A stretch of 14,359 nt of DNA from the NCBI GenBank assembly GCA_002315795.1, contig DCIF01000004.1, positions 4,809-19,167 of the forward strand, written 5' to 3'. The DNA comes from Bacteroidales bacterium UBA1733 (GTDB taxonomy: Bacteria; Bacteroidota; Bacteroidia; Bacteroidales; UBA3663). The position numbers and the translations under genes were made by a program. The notes beneath the pieces are model-generated. The model had not been told where the DNA came from, made no database searches, and saw only the letters and a list, made by a program, of their open reading frames with translations. Each line of letters starts with the position of its first letter. Position 1 is the first letter of the stretch. Of the stretch, positions 1 to 6,893 are shown in pieces.

Positions 1-1245
1 AGGCGTGCGGCAGAACGTCTGGGGTGGCATCTGATTGAGATGAACTTCCTGCTGCAGCCTGAGACGATAGATATCGTCAGAGGTGCTGGGGACATCAAGG
101 AGGTGATGCTCCGTATCTCAGCTTATGCCAATGAGGCGATTGACAAGGAGCAGACGTTGATATTCTTTGATGAGGTGGAGGAGTATCCGGATGTGATGAC
201 GTGGGTGAAGGCCTTTGTGGACAAGGGCTATCATCTGGTATTGAGCGGCAGCCTGCTGGGTGTGGAGCTGGGCAATGTACGTTCGGTACCCGTGGGGTAT
301 ATGGACGAGAAACAGATGTATCCGTGTGACCTGGAGGAGTTTGTCCGTGCCGTAGGTGTGCAGGAGAGTGTGATTGCTAATGTGCGCGAGGCGTTTGAGC
401 AGCATCGGCAGGTGGACGAGTATGTGCACAGGAAGATGATGCAGCTGGTGAACCTGTACTTGCTGGTGGGTGGTATGCCGGCCGTGGTTCAGACGTATCT
501 GGACACCAATGACATGCAACGGGTGCTGGCAGAACAGCGTTCGATTCTGGCACTATACAAGAAGGATATTGCGCGATATGATCCAGAGGAGAAACTGTAT
601 ATCAACGACATCTTCGACCTGATTCCCCCAGAACTGAATGCGAAGAACAAGCGTTTCATCCTGAAGAACCTGAATGAGCATTTCAAGTTCAGCCGACACG
701 AGAACAGTTTCACCTGGCTGAGGGACGCGGATATGGCTTTGCCTGCTCATGTGGCAGATGAACCTAAGGTTCCGCTGGTACTCAGCAAGGTGAGCAATCT
801 GTTCAAGTTGTTTCAGAATGATGTGGGTCTGCTGGCGTGTCAGTATGCCGATGGTATTCAGCTGAGGATTCTGCAAGGTGAGACGAACATTAACTATGGC
901 GCCATCTATGAGAACCTGACAGCTCAGGAGCTGCACGCCCACGGGTGGGATCTGTATTATTTCCAGAACAAGAAGCAAGGTGAACTGGACTTCGTGCTGG
1001 AGCGTGATGCGGAGATCATTCCACTGGAGGTGAAGTCGGGCAAGGACTATGACCGCCATGTGGCGCTGAACAACGTGATGAAGAACCCGGAGTATGGCAT
1101 CAGACGTGCTGTAGTGCTTTGCAATGATAACGTCAAAGTGCGTGATGCTGTAGTATATATACCTATCTACATGCTGATGTTTATGGAGAAGGTGAAGGAT
1201 GAGGGTCCAAAGATCTACAAACTAGACCTTGAAGGGCTGGTCTGA
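1..1245 (+). CDS. AAA ATPase with C-terminal DUF4143 domain, 5' end outside window
   Basis: The frame is open from base 1, so the true start and the Walker A loop lie upstream and the first ATG at 40 is internal. Bases 157-189 encode a Walker B segment (LIFFDEVEEYP). It is followed by a sensor-like strand (HLVLSGSLLG, about 229-258) and the winged-helix-like middle part typical of this family. The last third carries GELDFVLERD (979-1008) and PLEVKSGK (1021-1044), the D...E-x-K pattern of a PD-(D/E)XK nuclease-like fold that is characteristic of DUF4143. These ATPases are abundant in Bacteroidales and their cellular role is poorly known; some act like toxin or mobile-element-linked ATPases. 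It ends at TGA 1243-1245, convergent with and 49 bp from the symporter gene. No clear hairpin terminator is visible between them. Confidence 0.85.
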   Translation, partial: RRAAERLGWHLIEMNFLLQPETIDIVRGAGDIKEVMLRISAYANEAIDKEQTLIFFDEVEEYPDVMTWVKAFVDKGYHLVLSGSLLGVELGNVRSVPVGYMDEKQMYPCDLEEFVRAVGVQESVIANVREAFEQHRQVDEYVHRKMMQLVNLYLLVGGMPAVVQTYLDTNDMQRVLAEQRSILALYKKDIARYDPEEKLYINDIFDLIPPELNAKNKRFILKNLNEHFKFSRHENSFTWLRDADMALPAHVADEPKVPLVLSKVSNLFKLFQNDVGLLACQYADGIQLRILQGETNINYGAIYENLTAQELHAHGWDLYYFQNKKQGELDFVLERDAEIIPLEVKSGKDYDRHVALNNVMKNPEYGIRRAVVLCNDNVKVRDAVVYIPIYMLMFMEKVKDEGPKIYKLDLEGLV

Positions 1246-1294
1246 AATTCTTCGGTATGCCTCAGAAGCAAATAATCATCTGGCTTTTTCACCT

Positions 1295-2701
1295 TTATTC
1301 CCAGCACTCAGTGACATCGGCGATTTCGGGACAGGTAGAGGCATGATATACGGGATCCTTGCCCTGTTTACGCTGGGACTGGTAGTCGTGGAGCAGACGG
1401 ATGGCATAGCGGCCAAGGAGGAGGATAGCAATCAGATTGCATACGGTCATGATAGCCATGAAGAAATCGACCAGCGCCCAGGCAATTTCAATGGTCATGA
1501 GCGAACCGATGAATATCAGTATGCAGAGGATGACGCGATAGGTGGTGATGGCATGCCTGGTCCAACGGGCGCCATTGCAGAGGAAATCGATGTTGCACTC
1601 ACCATAATAATAATTGCCGAGCACACTGGAGAAGGCAAAGAACAGGATAGCAATGGCGATCACGGTCTTTCCGGTCTCACCGACATAGGTAGAAAGGGCT
1701 AACTGGGTGAGTTCGATGCCATTGGCACCAGAGTCGAACAGCCCAGAGCACATAATGATGAAGGCGGTGCAAGAACAGACAATCAAGGTATCGGTAAACA
1801 CACCGAGCGTCTGGATCAGACCCTGCTTGACCGGATGACTGACATCGGCTGTAGCGGCAGCATTGGGGGCACTGCCCTCACCTGCCTCGTTGCTGAATAT
1901 ACCGCGCTTGAAACCCATCAGGATGGCCATGCCGACGGTGCCGCCAGCTGCCTGTTCGAAACCGAAGGCATTTTCGATGATAAGGCTGAAGACTTTGGGA
2001 ATCTCGGTAAAATTGGTAGCAATCACCCACAAGGCAATGGCCAGATAAGCCAATGCCATAAACGGCACCACAACAGAGCACACCTTAGCAATGCGCTGGA
2101 TACCGCCAAAAATCACGAATACGGTCAATATGGTCAGCAGGCCAGCCATCACCATGGGGTCGATACCGAAAGCACTGGTAAAGGCCGAAGATATGGTATT
2201 GGCCTGCACCATGCTATTGGTCGTGCCGAACTGCCCGACGATGGCAACGGCAAAGATACAGGCATACCAACGTTTCTTGAGGCCCTTGGTGATATAGTAG
2301 GCAGGTCCGCCGATAAACGAGTCTTCGCCCCGCGTCTTGAAGAGCTGAGCCAGCGTACACTCAATGAAGGTATTGACACTACCGATCAAGGCCATGACCC
2401 ACATCCAGAAGATGGAACCCGGACCACCGATCACAATGGCCGTAGCTACACCCGCCAGGTTGCCTGTGCCGACACGTGACGCCAGCGAAACCGTGAAAGC
2501 TTCGAAACTGCTCACTTTCTTCTTGCCATCGCCCTTATCGGATGACTGAAAGAGAAGACGTACCATCTCGCCCATCATCCGGAACTGAACGCCCTTGGTG
2601 CGGATCGTAAACCAGAAGCCCACCAGAGAAAGAACTATCACCAGAATGGTGCCCATGGGTTCGTTGATCTCGTTGATAAAATTGGCTATTGTCTCTTGCA
2701 T
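1295..2701 (-). CDS. Sodium:amino-acid (alanine/glycine) symporter, AGCS family
   Basis: A 468-residue, highly hydrophobic protein of normal length for the AGCS (AlsT/DagA) family of inner-membrane Na+-coupled alanine/glycine carriers, with about ten to eleven membrane segments. Family motifs are visible: GTGNLAGVATAI followed by GGPGSIFWMWVMALIG (about residues 78-106), a GGPAYYI segment (131-137), and FKRGIFSNEAGEGSAPNAAA in the second half. The gene lies 39 bp downstream of the L-serine dehydratase gene on the same strand and is probably cotranscribed with it. That context suggests that serine or alanine is the physiological substrate, but the sequence alone does not settle which. The start ATG (2699-2701, minus strand) has no obvious Shine-Dalgarno, as usual in Bacteroidetes. 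Confidence 0.93.
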   Translation of the reverse strand: MQETIANFINEINEPMGTILVIVLSLVGFWFTIRTKGVQFRMMGEMVRLLFQSSDKGDGKKKVSSFEAFTVSLASRVGTGNLAGVATAIVIGGPGSIFWMWVMALIGSVNTFIECTLAQLFKTRGEDSFIGGPAYYITKGLKKRWYACIFAVAIVGQFGTTNSMVQANTISSAFTSAFGIDPMVMAGLLTILTVFVIFGGIQRIAKVCSVVVPFMALAYLAIALWVIATNFTEIPKVFSLIIENAFGFEQAAGGTVGMAILMGFKRGIFSNEAGEGSAPNAAATADVSHPVKQGLIQTLGVFTDTLIVCSCTAFIIMCSGLFDSGANGIELTQLALSTYVGETGKTVIAIAILFFAFSSVLGNYYYGECNIDFLCNGARWTRHAITTYRVILCILIFIGSLMTIEIAWALVDFFMAIMTVCNLIAILLLGRYAIRLLHDYQSQRKQGKDPVYHASTCPEIADVTECWE

Positions 2702-2740
2702 GATCTGTTATAAGAAATAGATTTGTGAATACCGATACGC

Positions 2741-3940
2741 TTATTTCATTTGCTGATAATCTTTTGCCAGACCACCCTGTGCTGTCTCCTTGTAGAGAGA
2801 AGGCAGGTCATGGCCCGTCTGCTGCATGACATCGACCACTTTATCGAACGAGACGCGATGCTTGCCATCAGAGAAAGTGGCATAGATGTTAGAGTCTAAG
2901 GCACGAGCTGCAGCATAGGCATTGCGCTCAATGCAAGGGATCTGGACGAGGCCGCAAACCGGATCGCAGGTCATGCCCAGATGGTGCTCGAGGCCCATCT
3001 CTGCCGCATACTCAATCTGCGTAGGACTGCCACCGAAGAGCTGGTTGGCAGCAGCGGCAGCCATGGCGCAGGCAACACCGACCTCGCCCTGACAACCTAC
3101 ATCGGCACCACTGATAGAAGCGTTCTGCTTCACCACGTTGCCCACCAGACCAGCCGTGGCAAGGGCACGCAGAATACGGGCTTCGGAGAAATCCTTGCTT
3201 TTCCAGAGATGATAGAGAACACCCGGGAGCACGCCACACGAGCCGCAGGTAGGAGCGGTGACGATCTTTCCGCCTGAGGCATTCTCCTCACTGACGGCAA
3301 GGGCATAGGCAAAGACCAGGCCACGTGTACGGAGGTTGTCTTTGTATCCGGTGGCCTTCACATAATAGGTAGCCGCTTTACGACGGAGGTTCAAAGGTCC
3401 AGGGAGTACGCCCTCGGCATTCAGTCCGCGCTCAACGGCATCGCGCATCACGGTCCAGACTTCGCGCAGGAAATCCCAGATCTCCGGACCTTCACACTCT
3501 TCGACATACTCCCAGTAGTTCTTGCCCGACCACTCACAGTAGTCGAGAATCTCGCTCATGGTATTCATGTCATAGATATCCCTCGAGATCAGGCTCTGTT
3601 CTCCTTCTTCGGCCAGGGCGCCACCGCCCACACTGAAGACGGTCCATGAGTCGTTAACCTGACCCTCAGCATCCATGCTTTCGAAAAGCATTCCGTTGGG
3701 ATGGAAAGACAGGAATGTTTCACCTTTCCAGATAATCTTTGCCGATGGCATTACATCGAGAATGGCGACATCGGTCATGTGACCCCTGCCTGTAGCGCCG
3801 AGGCTTCCATACAAAGTGACGTTGAACGAAGCAGCTTCTGGATGCTTGGCTGCAAAAATCTCTGCGGCCTTACGTGGCCCCATGGTGTGGCTGCTTGACG
3901 GTCCGAGACCAATTCGGAAAAGTTCGCGTATAGTTTTCAT
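2741..3940 (-). CDS. sdaA: L-serine ammonia-lyase (iron-sulfur L-serine dehydratase), single chain
   Basis: A 399-residue cytoplasmic enzyme that converts L-serine to pyruvate and ammonia with a [4Fe-4S] cluster. The N-terminal beta domain has GPSSSHTMGPRKAAE (13-27) and GSLGATGRGHMTD (45-57). The alpha domain has TAPTCGSCGVLPGVL (228-242), KQNASISGADVGCQGEVG (271-288) and LGMTCDPVCGLVQIPCIERN (321-340). C283, C325 and C336 sit where the cluster-ligating cysteines of this family are expected. C232, C235 and C329 are additional cysteines near the active site. Alpha and beta domains are fused in one chain, as in E. coli SdaA, but the protein is shorter than E. coli SdaA (about 454 residues). 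It is the first gene of a two-gene operon with the AGCS symporter. A strong promoter lies about 65 bp upstream of the ATG. Confidence 0.95.
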   Translation of the reverse strand: MKTIRELFRIGLGPSSSHTMGPRKAAEIFAAKHPEAASFNVTLYGSLGATGRGHMTDVAILDVMPSAKIIWKGETFLSFHPNGMLFESMDAEGQVNDSWTVFSVGGGALAEEGEQSLISRDIYDMNTMSEILDYCEWSGKNYWEYVEECEGPEIWDFLREVWTVMRDAVERGLNAEGVLPGPLNLRRKAATYYVKATGYKDNLRTRGLVFAYALAVSEENASGGKIVTAPTCGSCGVLPGVLYHLWKSKDFSEARILRALATAGLVGNVVKQNASISGADVGCQGEVGVACAMAAAAANQLFGGSPTQIEYAAEMGLEHHLGMTCDPVCGLVQIPCIERNAYAAARALDSNIYATFSDGKHRVSFDKVVDVMQQTGHDLPSLYKETAQGGLAKDYQQMK

Positions 3941-4005
3941 TTTCGAGAAAGATTTAATAGTCAGTATTTACGATGCGGAGTATGGTAAGGAGTTTATTGT
4001 GGGCA

Positions 4006-4037
4006 CAAAGATATGGAAGTTTTTTTAATCCTCCAAA
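4006..4037 (-). promoter_or_regulatory. Bacteroidetes-type promoter of the sdaA-symporter operon
   Basis: On the minus strand there is TTTG (4034-4037), then exactly 20 bp, then TATCTTTG (4006-4013). This is a full match to the Bacteroidetes -33/-7 consensus TTTG-N19-21-TAnnTTTG. Transcription would start near 3998-4000, giving a 5' leader of about 60 nt before the sdaA ATG at 3940. Confidence 0.8.
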
Positions 4038-4146
4038 TATTCGGCCGATAAAAAGGAAAACTGGCTCTCAATCCCCCAATAAAGGCAAAAGCTATTAAAA
4101 ACCGAGCAACAATGTTTCAAGTTTCGTCAATTTTGCCATCTGTAAT

Positions 4147-4192
4147 ATTAAAAATAAGCCAAACGTCACATTAAAAATGCGCCAAACGTCAC
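4147..4192. repeat. Two-copy 23-bp tandem repeat in the intergenic region
   Basis: Two adjacent 23-bp units, 4147-4169 and 4170-4192, differ at only two positions (AA versus GC in the middle). Each ends in the identical segment GCCAAACGTCACATT when read into the next bases (4158-4172 and 4181-4195). The period of 23 bp is close to two helical turns, so a protein dimer could bind the same face of the DNA twice. This could be an operator, but no regulator is known from the window. Confidence 0.8.
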
Positions 4193-4317
4193 ATTTATAT
4201 GGAGTGATAGTTGTACCTATCGGATGTCTGAAAGACTAAAAAGATCTCATTGCGTGAAATTCACAATTTGTCCGTCAACTTTTCACAGAATGTACTTTAC
4301 AGACGAAAAAATGACTG

Positions 4318-4325
4318 TACCTTTG
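4318..4325 (+). promoter_or_regulatory. Candidate upstream promoter -7 box (TACCTTTG)
   Basis: TACCTTTG fits TAnnTTTG. The only upstream partner is TTTA at 4296-4299 with 18-bp spacing, which is an imperfect -33 element. It could give a longer leader transcript for the secretion operon starting near 4332. Confidence 0.3.
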
Positions 4326-4453
4326 CGGCGTCAAACTAAAAAAAAGGTAAAAATTATGTTCACTTTCAGTCATTTTTCAAGCAATAAAGAGGCTAACCTG
4401 TGCAAAACAGTAAAAAATAGTCAGCAAATGGTAGAAGATAATCAATTTTTGAT

Positions 4454-4461
4454 TATATTTG
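4454..4461 (+). promoter_or_regulatory. Candidate promoter -7 box (TATATTTG) of the T6SS tip operon
   Basis: TATATTTG matches TAnnTTTG and lies 58 bp before the ATG of the PAAR-like gene, which predicts a start of transcription near 4468 and a leader of about 50 nt. No good TTTG is present 19-21 bp upstream, so the promoter may be weak or depend on an activator. Confidence 0.5.
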
Positions 4462-4518
4462 CACGCGATATGTTCTATACTCTTTGAAAATAAAAATTAT
4501 AAATAATCTCCACGTAAT

Positions 4519-4911
4519 ATGGCACAGTTTGTTTGTAATACCGCTATGCTTCAGTGCTCGTTTGGCATGGCACCGAGTTCGTTTATGGTTATAGATCCTA
4601 CCCGTCCGAAGATCTGCAACCAGCCGATGGCCAATATCATGGACAATAAGCCGATGGTAAATATCATGCCTTTTGGCATGTGTCAGAGTATGGCTAATCC
4701 GACCGTAGCATCGGCCACCGCTGCCGCTATGGGAGTGCTGACACCGATGCCCTGCGTACCCGTGATTGCAGCACCCTGGGCTCCGGGCGCACCGATTCTG
4801 AAGATCGCCAATCTGCCTGCCCTGCTCAACAACCACAAGTGTATGTGCAACTGGGGTGGTGTGATCAGCGTCAACATGCCAGGCAACGTCTGTCCAGCAA
4901 CCGGCAAGTAA
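4519..4911 (+). CDS. DUF4280 PAAR-like spike-tip protein
   Basis: A 130-residue protein recognised as a DUF4280 PAAR-like protein, the form of spike tip found in Bacteroidetes T6SS and related contractile injection systems. It caps the VgrG spike and may carry effectors. Visible landmarks are the start MAQFVCNTAMLQCSFG, the central NIMPFGMCQSMANPTVA (about 48-64), LTPMPCVPVI (74-83) and PWAPGAPIL (86-94). The end is KCMCNWGGVISV (107-118). Eight cysteines (6, 13, 33, 55, 79, 108, 110, 125) suggest metal binding or disulfides. It is the first gene of the operon. Its stop codon TAA (4909-4911) is followed, in the same frame, by CCG and then the ATG of the E1-like gene. Confidence 0.9.
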   Translation: MAQFVCNTAMLQCSFGMAPSSFMVIDPTRPKICNQPMANIMDNKPMVNIMPFGMCQSMANPTVASATAAAMGVLTPMPCVPVIAAPWAPGAPILKIANLPALLNNHKCMCNWGGVISVNMPGNVCPATGK

Positions 4912-4914
4912 CCG

Positions 4915-5994
4915 ATGACAGCCAGTCAGCAGCAGCTAACAGAGGCCCATGTGATGGTGGTGGGGTGTGGCGCTTTGGGCAATGAAGTGCTCAAGAACCT
5001 CACGCTGATGGGCATCGGTCATCTGGTGGTGGTAGATTTCGACCGCGTGGAAGAGAGCAATCTGACACGCAGCATCCTCTTCAGAAAGAGCGATGTGGGC
5101 CGGCCGAAGACCGAGGTGGTGAGCCAGCGGCTGAAGGAGCTGAATCCGTCGCTTGAAGTGCAGACCATAGACGGCGACATCGCGCACGACGTAGGCCTTG
5201 GGCTGATCGGCCAGATGGACGTGATCATCGGCTGCACCGACAACCGCCTGGCCCGCTACATGATCAACCGCCACTGCATGCGCATGGGCAAGACCTGGAT
5301 CGATGGCGGCATCTATGAGCTGGAGGGCACCGTGCGTGTCTTCGCTCCCGGGGAGAACTGCTATGCCTGTAACCTCGGACCGGAAGGACTCAGCGAACTG
5401 CAACGGCGCATGCCCTGTTCGCGCACCATACGCCGACACGAAGCCGCCGGCAGCGCCCCCACGACAAGCCTCATCGCCTCGATCATCGGAGCCGTGCAGG
5501 TGCAGGAGGCCATCAAGGTGATACTGCAGGATGCCGCCTTTACCCCCCTGACCGGAAAGATGTTCTGCTACGAGGGCGCACACAACACCTCACGCTATGT
5601 AGATTTCAAGGCCTACGACGAGGATTGCGCCGAGCATGACCACTGGCAGGACGTGCAGCCCCGCGACATCGACCCGCAGATGACCGTAGCACAGACACTG
5701 GCAGCCCTGGGAGGTGAAGACCCGCACTTCGGGCTGCGTGAAGATGTCTTCGTAGATTACATCTACCGCCGGCGCGATGACCAGAGATATACGATGATGT
5801 GCGCGGGGCGATATGTGGCACAGAAAATAGACAACGATCCGGAACTGAGAGGTTCGCTTCTCTCAGATTTCTATCAGAACGAATACAGAAACATCGATCA
5901 ATCATTCCCCTACCAGACACTGACGCTGGCGCAACTGGGGATCCCGGCACAGGACATACTGGACTGTGGGGGGCAATATATAGTAATGAATTAA
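4915..5994 (+). CDS. E1/ThiF/MoeB-like adenylyltransferase (ubiquitin-activating type) in T6SS operon
   Basis: A 359-residue protein of the E1-like superfamily, which uses ATP to adenylate the C-terminus of a ubiquitin-like or sulfur-carrier partner. The sequence shows the nucleotide loop VVGCGALGNEV (15-25), acidic D41, NLTRS with R52 (49-53), GRPK with K65, and DVIIGCTDN (102-110). A CYAC pair (C149, C152) is matched later by C238-A-E-H241, a plausible zinc site of CxxC plus CxxH instead of the usual two CxxC. C168 in MPCSR is a candidate catalytic cysteine. The helix GAVQVQEAIKVI (192-203) is typical of the family. Residues 255-359 form an extra C-terminal domain ending in LTLAQLGIPAQDIL, possibly a ubiquitin-fold partner-binding domain (inference). 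The N-terminus is short and lacks the usual RYSRQ-type helix. No ubiquitin-like protein, E2 or JAB peptidase is seen nearby. TssD starts 1 bp after its stop. Confidence 0.88.
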   Translation: MTASQQQLTEAHVMVVGCGALGNEVLKNLTLMGIGHLVVVDFDRVEESNLTRSILFRKSDVGRPKTEVVSQRLKELNPSLEVQTIDGDIAHDVGLGLIGQMDVIIGCTDNRLARYMINRHCMRMGKTWIDGGIYELEGTVRVFAPGENCYACNLGPEGLSELQRRMPCSRTIRRHEAAGSAPTTSLIASIIGAVQVQEAIKVILQDAAFTPLTGKMFCYEGAHNTSRYVDFKAYDEDCAEHDHWQDVQPRDIDPQMTVAQTLAALGGEDPHFGLREDVFVDYIYRRRDDQRYTMMCAGRYVAQKIDNDPELRGSLLSDFYQNEYRNIDQSFPYQTLTLAQLGIPAQDILDCGGQYIVMN

Positions 5995-5995
5995 T

Positions 5996-6406
5996 ATGGC
6001 ACTTCTTTCAACCCTCGAGTTTGGCGATAACCTCAGTAAACGCTATAACAAGACCTATAACGTGACCAACGTGCAGAGCATCTGCAAGCGCCACTATAAC
6101 CAGGTGCGCCCTGACAAGGCACCGCAGTGCGAGACCATCGAACTGACGCTGGTGGCACCAGACAAGTTCGACCTGCAGCTGTATAAGTGGTATGAGACCG
6201 GCGAAGCGCTCTCGGGCCGACTGGTCTTCACCCTGCCGACTGCCAAGAGCAGCGATCCGATCACCAAGGAGATCCTCTTCAACGATGCGCAGTGTTATGA
6301 GCTGGCTGAGTCGTTCAACGCACAGTCTGACCATCGTCGCGTCATGCACATCGCCTTCAAAGCAGAGGTGACGAAGATTTGCAATCTGGAATTTGAGACC
6401 ATCTAA
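5996..6406 (+). CDS. tssD: T6SS tube protein TssD (Hcp), Bacteroidetes family, copy 1
   Basis: A 136-residue protein of the size and strand pattern of Bacteroidetes TssD/Hcp, which forms hexameric rings stacked into the T6SS inner tube. It opens with ALLSTLEFGD, followed by CETIELTLVAPDKFDLQLYKWY (described in part), GRLVFTLPT, and the block EILFNDAQCYELAESF then MHIAFKAEVTKI. This corresponds to the 'insertion strand, aromatic/acidic loop, final strands' layout of the family. Recognition is by pattern and by its neighbours (PAAR-like, VgrG). It starts 1 bp after the E1-like stop, so translation is probably coupled. A second, divergent tube-like gene follows 11 bp downstream. Confidence 0.8.
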   Translation: MALLSTLEFGDNLSKRYNKTYNVTNVQSICKRHYNQVRPDKAPQCETIELTLVAPDKFDLQLYKWYETGEALSGRLVFTLPTAKSSDPITKEILFNDAQCYELAESFNAQSDHRRVMHIAFKAEVTKICNLEFETI

Positions 6407-6417
6407 CAGACAGAGAT

Positions 6418-6882
6418 ATGCAGAACAAACTATTCTTAATCACAGATAATCTGGCAACGGGTTACGTACCCAAAGAAAAATGTTTCATCGTCGATCAGAT
6501 GGACTACAAACTGCAGCGCAAGATCCACCAGAACGGCCTGACCTACGGACCTTCGGAGGCTTCGATCCTCACGATGACCCTGCGTCAGAAAGAGGAATTC
6601 CGCGAGAAGGTCTTCTATGAGAATCTGGTAGCTAAGGATTCGCACGACTTCACCCTGGTCTTCGACCCTACCTTCGATGACGAGAACCACCTGATCGACT
6701 ATTCAAGTGTAGCCGTCATGAGCGGATATATCGTTGAAGTCAAAGAGAACTATGACTGCGGACTGATGAGCGACAATGAACTCTCTGACCAGCAGATGCT
6801 CCTTACCGTGCAGATCCTGCTGGATCATGTGCGCTATATGGGCGCTACGGATTCTGCGAATATAACATTGTATGATAACTAA
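6418..6882 (+). CDS. Second TssD/Hcp-like tube protein, divergent paralog
   Basis: A 154-residue protein with the same general beta-rich layout as TssD: MQNKLFLITDNLATG at the start, SILTMTLRQ, HDFTLVFDPTFDD, YSSVAVMSGYIVEVKENYD, and a final strand QMLLTVQILLDHVRYMG. It shares little direct identity with copy 1 and has an extra charged segment (about residues 55-75). That suggests a specialised ring, for example an effector-loading ring or a connection between spike and tube, rather than bulk tube (inference). The assignment rests on strand pattern and on position between TssD and VgrG. A different small T6SS protein remains possible. Confidence 0.6.
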   Translation: MQNKLFLITDNLATGYVPKEKCFIVDQMDYKLQRKIHQNGLTYGPSEASILTMTLRQKEEFREKVFYENLVAKDSHDFTLVFDPTFDDENHLIDYSSVAVMSGYIVEVKENYDCGLMSDNELSDQQMLLTVQILLDHVRYMGATDSANITLYDN

Positions 6883-6893
6883 ACTGCAACCTG

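Larger units (their letters stand above)
3941..4518. other. Divergent 578-bp intergenic region between sdaA and the T6SS operon
   Basis: AT-rich region separating the minus-strand sdaA operon from the plus-strand secretion operon. It holds the sdaA promoter (4006-4037), a 23-bp tandem repeat (4147-4192) and two candidate + strand TAnnTTTG boxes (4318-4325 and 4454-4461). It also contains a short open frame at 4356-4487 (43 codons, ATG 31 nt after the first box) that ends just before the PAAR-like gene. Its product matches nothing I recognise, and it overlaps the second promoter box, so I do not call it a gene. I see no tRNA, riboswitch or clear intrinsic terminator here. Confidence 0.7.

Noticed and set aside
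118..1059. Antisense frames over the DUF4143 ATPase
   Set aside because: Composition typical of antisense shadows; the + strand carries Walker B and the nuclease-like motif.
1246..1294. Bidirectional terminator between convergent genes
   Set aside because: No stable GC-rich stem followed by a T run could be found on either strand by eye.
1229..1702. 157-codon + strand frame after the ATPase gene
   Set aside because: It overlaps the ATPase end and is antisense to the 3' end of the symporter gene; acidic product without any family signature.
1835..2479. 214-codon + strand frame across the symporter gene
   Set aside because: Complement of a well-conserved AGCS transporter; the His/Gly/Asp-rich product matches nothing.
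4147..4192. Possible CRISPR array
   Set aside because: Only two directly adjacent units with no spacers, so it is a simple tandem repeat.
4936..5583. 215-codon open frame antisense to the E1-like gene
   Set aside because: It is rich in His, Ala and Leu in a pattern expected from the complement of a GC-rich coding sequence, lacks recognisable domains, and the + strand frame has clear E1 motifs.
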